Of a DNA stretch of 6,759 nucleotides, positions 1-5,584 are shown piece by piece. The first letter of the stretch is position 1, and each line of letters starts with the position of its first letter. The translations under genes were made by a program, and so were the position numbers. The notes below the pieces were generated by a model. The model ran no database searches, was not told the origin of the DNA, and was given only the letters and a program-made list of their open reading frames with translations. Source of the DNA: Oscillospiraceae bacterium (GTDB lineage: Bacteria > Bacillota > Clostridia > Oscillospirales > Ruminococcaceae); the NCBI GenBank assembly GCA_031253365.1, contig JAIRWE010000124.1, positions 1 to 6,759 of the forward strand. The letters run 5' to 3'.

Positions 1-139
1 TCAAGCGGATTTTTTGTCAGACAAGGCAATTTTGACGCGAATATCAGTGATATTTAAGGAAAAATTAACGCAGTATGACGAAAAATCGGCGAAAATATGG
101 GCGTTTTGACTGCTGAATATAGGTTCTAAAGTCGATTTG

Positions 140-167
140 CTGACGAGGGTAGCCAACAAATTAAAAT
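140..167 (+). promoter_or_regulatory. Weak sigma-A-like promoter candidate
   Basis: CTGACG (140-145, four of six matches to TTGACA) is separated by 16 nt from TAAAAT (162-167, five of six matches to TATAAT). Transcription would start near 174 and give a leader of about 100 nt containing the hairpin at 201-222. Other TTGAC-like boxes at 32-37 and 106-111 have no well-spaced -10 element. This rests on consensus matching by eye only. Confidence 0.25.
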
Positions 168-200
168 CGGGTTGTTTCGGCGGTATCTGTGCGTTTTTGT

Positions 201-222
201 CTGCTGTCGGCAACGACGGCGG
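201..222 (+). promoter_or_regulatory. Leader hairpin with GCAA (GNRA) tetraloop
   Basis: Bases 201-209 pair with 214-222 to give a 9-bp stem, including two G-T wobble pairs, closed by the loop GCAA (210-213). A T-rich stretch (235-241, then 243-247) follows 12 nt later. That distance is too long for a standard intrinsic terminator, so this is better described as a structured leader element about 50 nt before the first start codon. Its function is unknown. Confidence 0.35.
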
Positions 223-262
223 CGACGGGCGCGCTTTTTTTGTTTTTGCTCCCGAGGGGTTT

Positions 263-267
263 GGAGG
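263..267 (+). promoter_or_regulatory. Ribosome-binding site of the NuoE-like gene
   Basis: GGAGG lies 7 nt before the ATG at 275. This fixes the start of the first gene there and rules out the upstream in-frame TTG at 137, which would add 46 residues with no family resemblance. Confidence 0.8.
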
Positions 268-274
268 TTTCCTT

Positions 275-754
275 ATGGAAAATATTGATTTCACTTTAAT
301 GGACCCGGTCTTTGAAAAACACGAGGGGGAAGAGGGCGCGCTTATCGCGGTTTTGCAGGAGGCGCAGGCGTTGTACGGCTGGCTCCCCCCCGAACTGCTG
401 TCTTATGTCGCGGAAAAAACGGGCGTCCCCCCCGCGAAGGTTATGGGCGTCGTCACGTTTTACGCGCAGTTTCGGCTCAAACCCGTCGGAAAGTACCTAA
501 TCTCGCTTTGCCAGGGAACGGCGTGCCACGTCAACGGTTCTGTTGAAATTGAAAAGGCAATCGGCGATTATCTGGGCGTGAAAGAAGGCGAAATCACCGC
601 CGACGGCTTGTTTACCTGTAACAGCGTCGCGTGTCTGGGCTGTTGCAGCCTTTCGCCCGCGATGATGATAAATTCAAAGGTCTACGGCAACCTGACCGGC
701 GCGAAAGCGACGGAAATCCTTGAAAAAATAAGAGCGGGGGAGGGCGCGAAATGA
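275..754 (+). CDS. nuoE: NuoE/HydC-like [2Fe-2S] subunit of a bifurcating transhydrogenase-type complex
   Basis: This 159-residue protein has the usual length of the soluble NuoE/HydC family (complex I 24-kDa type). It is an electron-transfer subunit holding one [2Fe-2S] cluster in a thioredoxin-like fold, in the cytoplasm and bound to the NuoF-like partner. The N-terminal helical part contains ALYGWLPPELL and the signature VMGVVTFYAQF (about 56-66). The cluster ligands are most likely C79 and C84 (CQGTAC) with C120 and C124 (CLGCC). C115 and C123 are extra cysteines beside them. The start is set by a GGAGG box 7 nt upstream. The stop overlaps the next start (ATGA, 751-754), which implies translational coupling. 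Two runs of seven C (385-391 and 427-433) encode Pro-Pro pairs. No membrane or quinone subunits follow, so this is not respiratory complex I. Family assignment is secure; the exact complex is inferred from its neighbours. Confidence 0.93.
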   Translation: MENIDFTLMDPVFEKHEGEEGALIAVLQEAQALYGWLPPELLSYVAEKTGVPPAKVMGVVTFYAQFRLKPVGKYLISLCQGTACHVNGSVEIEKAIGDYLGVKEGEITADGLFTCNSVACLGCCSLSPAMMINSKVYGNLTGAKATEILEKIRAGEGAK

Positions 755-2493
755 AAATCACCGTCGGAAAGGGCAGCTGCGGAATAGCGGCGGGGGCGGA
801 CGCCGTGTTCGATTTGCTCAGCGAAAAGGCGCCCTGCCCCGTCACGGTTACGGGGTGCGTGGGGGCGTGCTATCTCGAACCGATTGTAAACGTCGATACG
901 GGCGGGGCGGTTCGGACTTACGTTAAGGTTGACGAAAACGGTGCGCTGGAGATTGTCAAGCTGCTTGCCGGCGAGGAAAACAGCGCGGGCGATTACGCGA
1001 TGAAACCCGAAGACGGCGAAAACGGGCAAAGAATCGCTTTGAGGAACTGCGGGCTTATCAATCCCGAAAACATAGACGATTATATGGAAAGGGACGGCTA
1101 CAAAGCCGCCGAAAAGTGCGCGCGCTCCCTTTCGCCCCCGCAAGTTATACAAGAGATTAAAATTTCGGGGCGGTGCGGGCGGGGCGGGGCGGGTTTCCCC
1201 ACTTGGTTTAAGTGGCAGGCGGCGCGCGATTCGGAGGGCGACAAGAAATACGTTATCTGCAACGCGGACGAGGGCGACCCCGGCGCGTTCATGGACAGGG
1301 CAATCCTTGAAGGCGACCCGCACGCCGTCATTGAGGGGATGATTATCGCCGCCTACGCAATCGGCGCGGACGAGGGAATAGTATACGTGCGCGCGGAATA
1401 TCCCCTCGCCATTGTTCGTCTGGAAAAAGCCCTGGAACAATCGCGCGAAAAAGGGTTCCTCGGCGAAAACGCCTTTGGCGGCGGGGATTTGCCCGAGGCG
1501 GCGCGGCGGTTCGACATTCGTATAAAAGAGGGGGCGGGCGCGTTCGTGTGCGGCGAGGAAACGGCGCTGATAGCCTCGCTGGAAGGCGAGCGCGGAATGC
1601 CGAGGCTCAAGCCGCCGTTCCCCGCGCAGAAAGGATACCGCAAAAAACCCAGTAACATAAACAACGTCGAAACCTACGCGAACATTCCGTGGATTATCAG
1701 AAACGGCGGGGAGGCGTTCGCGGCGATAGGAACGGAAAAATCCAAAGGCACGAAGGTTTTCGCGCTCACGGGGAAAATCGCGAAGGGCGGGTTGGCGGAG
1801 GTTCCGATGGGGTGTACCGTCGGGGACGTGGTTTATAAAAACGGGGGCGGGGTAAAGGACGGAAAGGAATTAAAAGCCGTTCAGCTCGGCGGTCCGTCGG
1901 GCGGGTGTATCCCGAAACGGCTGACGGATACGGAAATTGATTACGGCAGCCTTGCCGCCACCGGCGCGATAATGGGTTCAGGCGGCATGGTCGTCATGGA
2001 CGAAACGACCTGTATGGTGGATATGGCGCGGTTTTTTTTGGACTTTACCTGCAAGGAAAGCTGCGGGAAGTGCACCCACTGCCGAATAGGGAACAGGCGT
2101 ATGCTGGAAATCCTTGAACGGATTTGCCGGGGAGAGGGGAAAGAGGGCGACATCGAGCTTTTAACCGAGCTGGGCGGGGAAATAAAGGCGGGTTCCCTTT
2201 GCGCTTTGGGGCAGACCGCGCCCAACCCGGTCCTTACGACAATCCGCTATTTCAGAAACGAGTATGAAGAGCATATAGTCGATAAAAAATGCGCCGCCCG
2301 GCAGTGCAAGCCCTTGCTGACTTTTTCAATCGACGGGGAAAAATGCGCCGGCTGCACGCTCTGCGCGAAGAAATGCCCATACGGCGCGATTGACGGCGCG
2401 GTTAAGTCGGCGCACGCCATCGACGCGGAAAAGTGCGTCAAATGCGGAAGTTGCGCCGACGTCTGCAAGTTCGGCGCGGTGAACACGAAGTAG
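751..2493 (+). CDS. nuoF: NuoF/HydB-like FMN, NAD(H)-binding Fe-S subunit with C-terminal ferredoxin domain
   Basis: This 580-residue protein is the NAD(H)- and FMN-binding subunit. Domains in order: a thioredoxin-like [2Fe-2S]-type domain (about 1-75; C10, C36 and C40 sit in family positions, C29 nearby); the NuoF core with a glycine-rich FMN/NADH loop (139-155), NADEGDPGAFMDR (171-183), GAGAFVCGEETAL (261-273) and SNINNVET (301-308); an SLBB domain (about 335-415); the [4Fe-4S] site ESCGKCTHC (C438, C441, C444) with C484; and a two-cluster ferredoxin (C532, C535, C538, C542; C562, C565, C568, C572). The added N- and C-terminal domains are typical of HydB of bifurcating hydrogenases and related complexes, and absent from short complex I NuoF. 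C514 and C519 form a further pair in the linker. In the FMN loop the usual GLRGRGG reads GRCGRGG and FPTG reads FPTW. The start overlaps the NuoE-like stop by 4 nt. Confidence 0.94.
   Translation: MKITVGKGSCGIAAGADAVFDLLSEKAPCPVTVTGCVGACYLEPIVNVDTGGAVRTYVKVDENGALEIVKLLAGEENSAGDYAMKPEDGENGQRIALRNCGLINPENIDDYMERDGYKAAEKCARSLSPPQVIQEIKISGRCGRGGAGFPTWFKWQAARDSEGDKKYVICNADEGDPGAFMDRAILEGDPHAVIEGMIIAAYAIGADEGIVYVRAEYPLAIVRLEKALEQSREKGFLGENAFGGGDLPEAARRFDIRIKEGAGAFVCGEETALIASLEGERGMPRLKPPFPAQKGYRKKPSNINNVETYANIPWIIRNGGEAFAAIGTEKSKGTKVFALTGKIAKGGLAEVPMGCTVGDVVYKNGGGVKDGKELKAVQLGGPSGGCIPKRLTDTEIDYGSLAATGAIMGSGGMVVMDETTCMVDMARFFLDFTCKESCGKCTHCRIGNRRMLEILERICRGEGKEGDIELLTELGGEIKAGSLCALGQTAPNPVLTTIRYFRNEYEEHIVDKKCAARQCKPLLTFSIDGEKCAGCTLCAKKCPYGAIDGAVKSAHAIDAEKCVKCGSCADVCKFGAVNTK
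1167..1193 (+). other. Guanine-quadruplex-like tract inside the NuoF-like gene
   Basis: Five G tracts (GGGG 1167-1170, GGG 1177-1179, GGGG 1181-1184, GGGG 1186-1189, GGG 1191-1193) are separated by loops of 6, 1, 1 and 1 nt on the coding strand. The tract coincides with the codons of the FMN-binding glycine loop. The pattern fits the usual quadruplex rule, but the protein sequence and high GC content may be enough to explain it. Confidence 0.4.
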
Positions 2494-2495
2494 GA
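2492..2495 (+). promoter_or_regulatory. Ribosome-binding site that may favour Met5 as start of the fusion subunit
   Basis: AGGA overlaps the upstream TAG stop and the first ATG (2495). It lies 11 nt before a second in-frame ATG at 2507 and too close to serve the first. Starting at 2507 gives MIKLTVNSKE, which resembles the usual beginning of HydA/NuoG-type [2Fe-2S] domains. Ribosomes ending the preceding gene could also restart at 2495, so the choice is open. Confidence 0.4.
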
Positions 2496-4540
2496 TGAAT
2501 ACGCCCATGATAAAACTAACCGTAAACTCAAAAGAAATTACCGCCGACGCCGGCAAAACAATCCTTGAAATCGCGCGGGAAAACGGTATCGAAATTCCCA
2601 CGCTTTGTCAGGACGAGCGAACGCAAATGTACGGCTCTTGCGGGCTTTGCACGGTCGAAATAGGGGACAGCCCCCGCCTTTTCCGCGCCTGCTCAACCTA
2701 CGCGGAGGACAAAATGGTCGTTCGCACCGATACGCGGCGTATTCGCGAGAACCGTAAAGTCGCTCTGGAACTGCTTTTGTCCGACCATACGGGCGATTGC
2801 CGCCCGCCCTGTTCCCTTGCCTGCCCCGCCGAAACGAACTGTCAGGAATACGCGAGGCTGATTGCCGAAGGCGACTACGGGCGGGCGTGGAGCCTAATCC
2901 GCGAAAAGGTTCCCTTTCCCGCGTCAATCGGGCGGGTTTGCCCGCGCCCGTGCGAGGAAGCCTGCCGCCGTCGATTGGCGGACGAGCCGGTCGCCATAGC
3001 GGCGTTGAAGGCGTTCGCGGGGGATTTTCCCGGCGAGGAAAAGGCGTCCGCGCCGCCCACGGGGAAGAAAGTCGCCGTAATCGGCGGGGGTCCCGGCGGG
3101 CTTTCGGCGGCGTATTATCTGCGCCTGAAAGGACACGGCGTAACGGTTTTTGACGCGCAACCCGAAGCGGGGGGGATGCTGCGTTACGGAATCCCGGAGT
3201 ACAGACTGCCCAAAGATATTTTGCGGCGGGAAATAGATTTGATTGTTCAAACCGGCGTCGAAATAAAAACCGGCGTCAAAGTCGGGAGGGATATGACGCT
3301 TGACGGGTTGCGCGGAGAATTTGACGCGGTAATCGCGGCGGTCGGCGCATGGAGTTCGTCGGGTATGAGGTGTCCGGGCGAGGACTTGGGCGGGGTAATC
3401 GGCGGGATTGATTTTCTTCGGGGCGTCGCGGAAGGCGGCGGCGTTTCCATAGGGGGGAAGGTGGCGGTCGTCGGCGGCGGAAACACCGCCATGGACGCGT
3501 GCAGAACCGCGCTGCGCCTGGGCGCGGGCGAGGTTTATTGCGTTTATCGCCGCACCCGCGAGGAAATGCCCGCCGAAAAGGACGAAATCGTTCAAGCCGA
3601 GGAAGAAGGGGTGATTTTTCGGTTCCTTGCCGCCCCCGCCGAAATTACGGGCGGCGCGGACGGCAAAGTCGAAGGCGTGCGGCTGCAAATTATGCGGTTG
3701 GGCGAACCCGACGCGAGCGGGCGGCGCGCCCCCGTACCCGTTCCCGGGGAGGAAGAGGTTTTAAGGGTCGACACCGTTATTTCCGCAATCGGGCAAAAGC
3801 CCGAACTTTCCGGCTTCGAGGCGCTTGAAAAAACGAAGTGGGGAACGATTATCACCGACGAGCGGACGTTTATGACGGGGTTAAGCGGCGTGTTCGCCGT
3901 CGGCGACGCGACGGGTAAGGGCGCGGATATAGCCGTTTCGGCAATCGGTGAAGGGCGCAAATGCGCCGAAGCCGTCGACGCGTTCCTGACGGCGGGCGGT
4001 TTCCCCGTCGCGGAAAGCCCGTATCTCGTGAAGTCGGAAAAAACCCCCGAAGACTTTTCGGAGGTTGAAAAACGCCCGCGCGTCAAAATAAAAAATCGCC
4101 CCGCTTCGGAGCGGGCGCGGGATTTCAGGGAAACGGGCGCGGGATTTTCAAAAGAAGAAGCCGGGCGCGAGGCTTCCCGTTGCCTTTCGTGCGGATGCGG
4201 CGATTATTACGACTGTAAGCTGATTAAATACGCCAACCGGTACGCGGTTCGCCCGGAAAGGTTCGGCGGCGCCGTTCACAGATACAAAGTACCCGACGAC
4301 GACCACCCCGAAATTGTCCGCAACCCCGAAAAGTGTATATTGTGCGGGCTGTGCGTGCGCGTTTGCGAAGAGGTTAAGGGGATTTGCGCGCTCGGGTTCA
4401 GCGGGCGCGGATTCGATACGACGGTGAAGCCGGCTTTGGACGCGCGCCTGCGCGATACCGCGTGCGACTCCTGCGGGGAATGTGCCCGGGCGTGTCCGAC
4501 AGGGGCGATTATGACGCGAAAGCCCCCCGAAAGCCCCTAA
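2495..4540 (+). CDS. Fusion of HydA/NuoG-type Fe-S domains with an NfnB/GltD-like FAD-NADP(H) oxidoreductase (Stn-type subunit)
   Basis: This 681-residue protein is the probable NADP(H)-reactive subunit of a Sporomusa-type Nfn-like transhydrogenase. Residues 5-80 are a [2Fe-2S] ferredoxin domain (C38, C49, C52, C66). Residues 95-170 are a GltD/NfnB-type two-[4Fe-4S] domain (C102, C106, C110, C116, C149, C153, C157, with H98 nearby). Residues 190-500 are the GltD-like flavoprotein: FAD loop GGGPGG (197-202), GGMLRYGIPEYRLPK (226-240), nucleotide loop GGGNTA (327-332), R352-R353 suited to the 2'-phosphate of NADP(H), and a second FAD motif ending G470-D471. Residues 560-681 return to HydA/NuoG type: a Cys cluster (C563, C566, C568, C574) and two [4Fe-4S] motifs (C614, C617, C620, C624; C657, C660, C663, C667). 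There is no H-cluster or molybdopterin domain, so it is neither a hydrogenase nor a formate dehydrogenase. It starts 1 nt after the NuoF-like stop; Met5 (2507) may be the true start. A transhydrogenase role is inferred from architecture. Confidence 0.9.
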   Translation: MNTPMIKLTVNSKEITADAGKTILEIARENGIEIPTLCQDERTQMYGSCGLCTVEIGDSPRLFRACSTYAEDKMVVRTDTRRIRENRKVALELLLSDHTGDCRPPCSLACPAETNCQEYARLIAEGDYGRAWSLIREKVPFPASIGRVCPRPCEEACRRRLADEPVAIAALKAFAGDFPGEEKASAPPTGKKVAVIGGGPGGLSAAYYLRLKGHGVTVFDAQPEAGGMLRYGIPEYRLPKDILRREIDLIVQTGVEIKTGVKVGRDMTLDGLRGEFDAVIAAVGAWSSSGMRCPGEDLGGVIGGIDFLRGVAEGGGVSIGGKVAVVGGGNTAMDACRTALRLGAGEVYCVYRRTREEMPAEKDEIVQAEEEGVIFRFLAAPAEITGGADGKVEGVRLQIMRLGEPDASGRRAPVPVPGEEEVLRVDTVISAIGQKPELSGFEALEKTKWGTIITDERTFMTGLSGVFAVGDATGKGADIAVSAIGEGRKCAEAVDAFLTAGGFPVAESPYLVKSEKTPEDFSEVEKRPRVKIKNRPASERARDFRETGAGFSKEEAGREASRCLSCGCGDYYDCKLIKYANRYAVRPERFGGAVHRYKVPDDDHPEIVRNPEKCILCGLCVRVCEEVKGICALGFSGRGFDTTVKPALDARLRDTACDSCGECARACPTGAIMTRKPPESP

Positions 4541-5538
4541 TCCGTCCAGAATTTTTCCCGCTCGTCGCGCTGGGGTCTTTCCATGAGCGCCCTGAGCGCG
4601 TCTTTCGGTTTTACGCCCTCATAGCACACGCCGTAAAGCTGTTCAAAAATCGGAACGTCCACGCCCTTTTCCGAAGCGAGGCGCAGAGCCGTTTTCACGC
4701 AGCCGTACCCTTCGACGGTACCCACGCTCCTTACCGCTTCCTCAGCGGGGATTCCCCGCCCTATCATAATCCCCGCCCGATGATTGCGCGAATGTTCCGA
4801 GGTGCAGGTAACAATTAAATCGCCCACCCCCGCCAGCCCCGTAAAGGTTTGCCATTTGGCGCCGAGGGCGGTTCCGAGCCGCTTGATTTCGGCTAACCCC
4901 CTTGTCATAAGAGCCGCGACGGTATTGTCGCCCAACCCCATTCCCAAAGCTATCCCGCAGCACAGGGCTATGGGGTTTTTCAGCGCGCCGCCCAATTCGC
5001 AACCGATTAAGTCGTCGTTGACGTAAACGCGAAAGCTGTTGGTCTGCAGCGTTCTTTGAATATACTCCGCGCTTTCGCGGTTTCTGCCCGCCGAAACCAC
5101 GGTCGTCGGAATACCGCGCCCCACCTCTTCCGCGTGGCAGGGACCGGTCAGCACCACGACGGGATTATCGGGGACGGCGGCGGCGAGCGTTTCGGAAAGC
5201 CGCTCCCCGCTTTCCCCGGAAAAGCCCTTGCCCACGTTCACGATTACGGCGTTTTCGCCGACGTAAGGGGCGGCTTCCCCCGCGACGTCCCGCACGAATT
5301 TCGAGGGAATCGCGAATATCACTATTTCCGCGTTCCCAACGCATGAAATGTCCGAGGAAAATTCTATCCCGCCGGGAATTTTCACGCCCGGCAAAAGCCG
5401 CTTATGTTCCCCGTCGCGCTTGATTTCCTCAATTTCTTCGGGGAACTTGGTATAAGCGGTGACTTTATGCCCGGCGCTGTGCCATAAAACCGAAAGCGCG
5501 GTTCCGAAACCGCAGCCCAATATCGTTATATCAGCCAT
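4537..5538 (-). CDS. gpsA: Glycerol-3-phosphate dehydrogenase [NAD(P)+], GpsA
   Basis: GpsA reduces dihydroxyacetone phosphate to sn-glycerol-3-phosphate in the cytoplasm, the entry point to phospholipid synthesis. The 333-residue length is normal. The N-terminal Rossmann domain begins ITILGCGFGTALS (4-16). NVGKGF (101-106), LTGPCHAEEVGRGIPT (130-145), ELGGALKNPIAL (181-192, catalytic Lys K187), TFTGLAGVGDL (231-241, D240) and SRNHRAG (250-256) follow in the family order. The glycine loop is GCGFG rather than the common GxGxxG (GAGSWG), one residue shorter. A weak AAGGG ribosome-binding site (minus strand, 5550-5546) lies 7 nt before the ATG. It is the third gene of a der-plsY-gpsA run, 46 nt after plsY, whose product uses its glycerol-3-phosphate. 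Its TAG stop overlaps the TAA stop of the convergent fusion gene. Confidence 0.96.
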   Translation of the reverse strand: MADITILGCGFGTALSVLWHSAGHKVTAYTKFPEEIEEIKRDGEHKRLLPGVKIPGGIEFSSDISCVGNAEIVIFAIPSKFVRDVAGEAAPYVGENAVIVNVGKGFSGESGERLSETLAAAVPDNPVVVLTGPCHAEEVGRGIPTTVVSAGRNRESAEYIQRTLQTNSFRVYVNDDLIGCELGGALKNPIALCCGIALGMGLGDNTVAALMTRGLAEIKRLGTALGAKWQTFTGLAGVGDLIVTCTSEHSRNHRAGIMIGRGIPAEEAVRSVGTVEGYGCVKTALRLASEKGVDVPIFEQLYGVCYEGVKPKDALRALMERPQRDEREKFWTD

Positions 5539-5545
5539 CTACGCA

Positions 5546-5550
5546 CCCTT
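5546..5550 (-). promoter_or_regulatory. Ribosome-binding site of gpsA
   Basis: On the minus strand AAGGG lies 7 nt upstream of the gpsA ATG. It is a moderate match to the Shine-Dalgarno consensus and weaker than the plsY site, and it supports the Met chosen as start. Confidence 0.5.
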
Positions 5551-5565
5551 CGCGCGGGGAAAACA

Positions 5566-5583
5566 GCCGAACATCCCCTCGGC
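5566..5583 (-). other. Small hairpin between plsY and gpsA
   Basis: Read on the minus strand, GCCGA and TCGGC form a 5-bp stem around the loop GGGGATGT. TGTTTT follows, then CCCC, which could pair with the loop's GGGG as a pseudoknot. The stem is short and the T run is only four, so it would be at best a leaky attenuator. It may instead influence gpsA translation. Confidence 0.2.
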
Positions 5584-5584
5584 G

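Larger units (their letters stand above)
1..274. other. Upstream leader/intergenic region of the redox operon
   Basis: No credible gene lies here. The first 130 or so bases are clearly richer in A and T than the rest of the window, as expected for a promoter region. The segment then becomes GC-rich and contains a hairpin with a GCAA loop (201-222), a T-rich stretch (235-247) and the ribosome-binding site of the first gene. Open frames exist on both strands, but they lack a ribosome-binding site and have low-complexity translations. Any gene further left lies outside the window. Confidence 0.6.

Noticed and set aside
201..247. Intrinsic terminator of an upstream gene
   Set aside because: The T run begins 12 nt after the stem rather than directly after it, and no gene reading into this region is visible.
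137..274. N-terminal extension of the NuoE-like protein from a TTG at 137
   Set aside because: The added 46 residues are low-complexity and unlike the family, while ATG 275 has a GGAGG box at ideal spacing.
1..294. 97-codon open frame on the minus strand across the leader and into the NuoE-like gene
   Set aside because: It starts inside the well-supported NuoE-like gene, has no ribosome-binding site, and its translation resembles no family I know. It looks like a chance frame.
682..1440. 252-codon open frame on the minus strand opposite the NuoF-like gene
   Set aside because: It lies opposite conserved NuoF codons in GC-rich DNA, where long antisense frames arise by chance; no motif or ribosome-binding site supports it.
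2924..3688. 254-codon open frame on the minus strand opposite the fusion gene
   Set aside because: It is antisense to the conserved FAD/NADP module; the composition is a shadow of GC-rich codons and no family is recognisable.
275..4540. Respiratory complex I or an [FeFe]-hydrogenase operon
   Set aside because: There are no membrane NuoH/K/L/M/N-type or quinone-site subunits, and the third protein lacks the H-cluster cysteine motifs, carrying a GltD-like flavoprotein module instead.
2495..4540. Glutamate synthase small subunit (GltD)
   Set aside because: The GltD-like part is only the middle of the protein. The flanking [2Fe-2S] and two-cluster ferredoxin domains and the NuoE/NuoF partners do not fit glutamate synthase, and no GltB large subunit is present.
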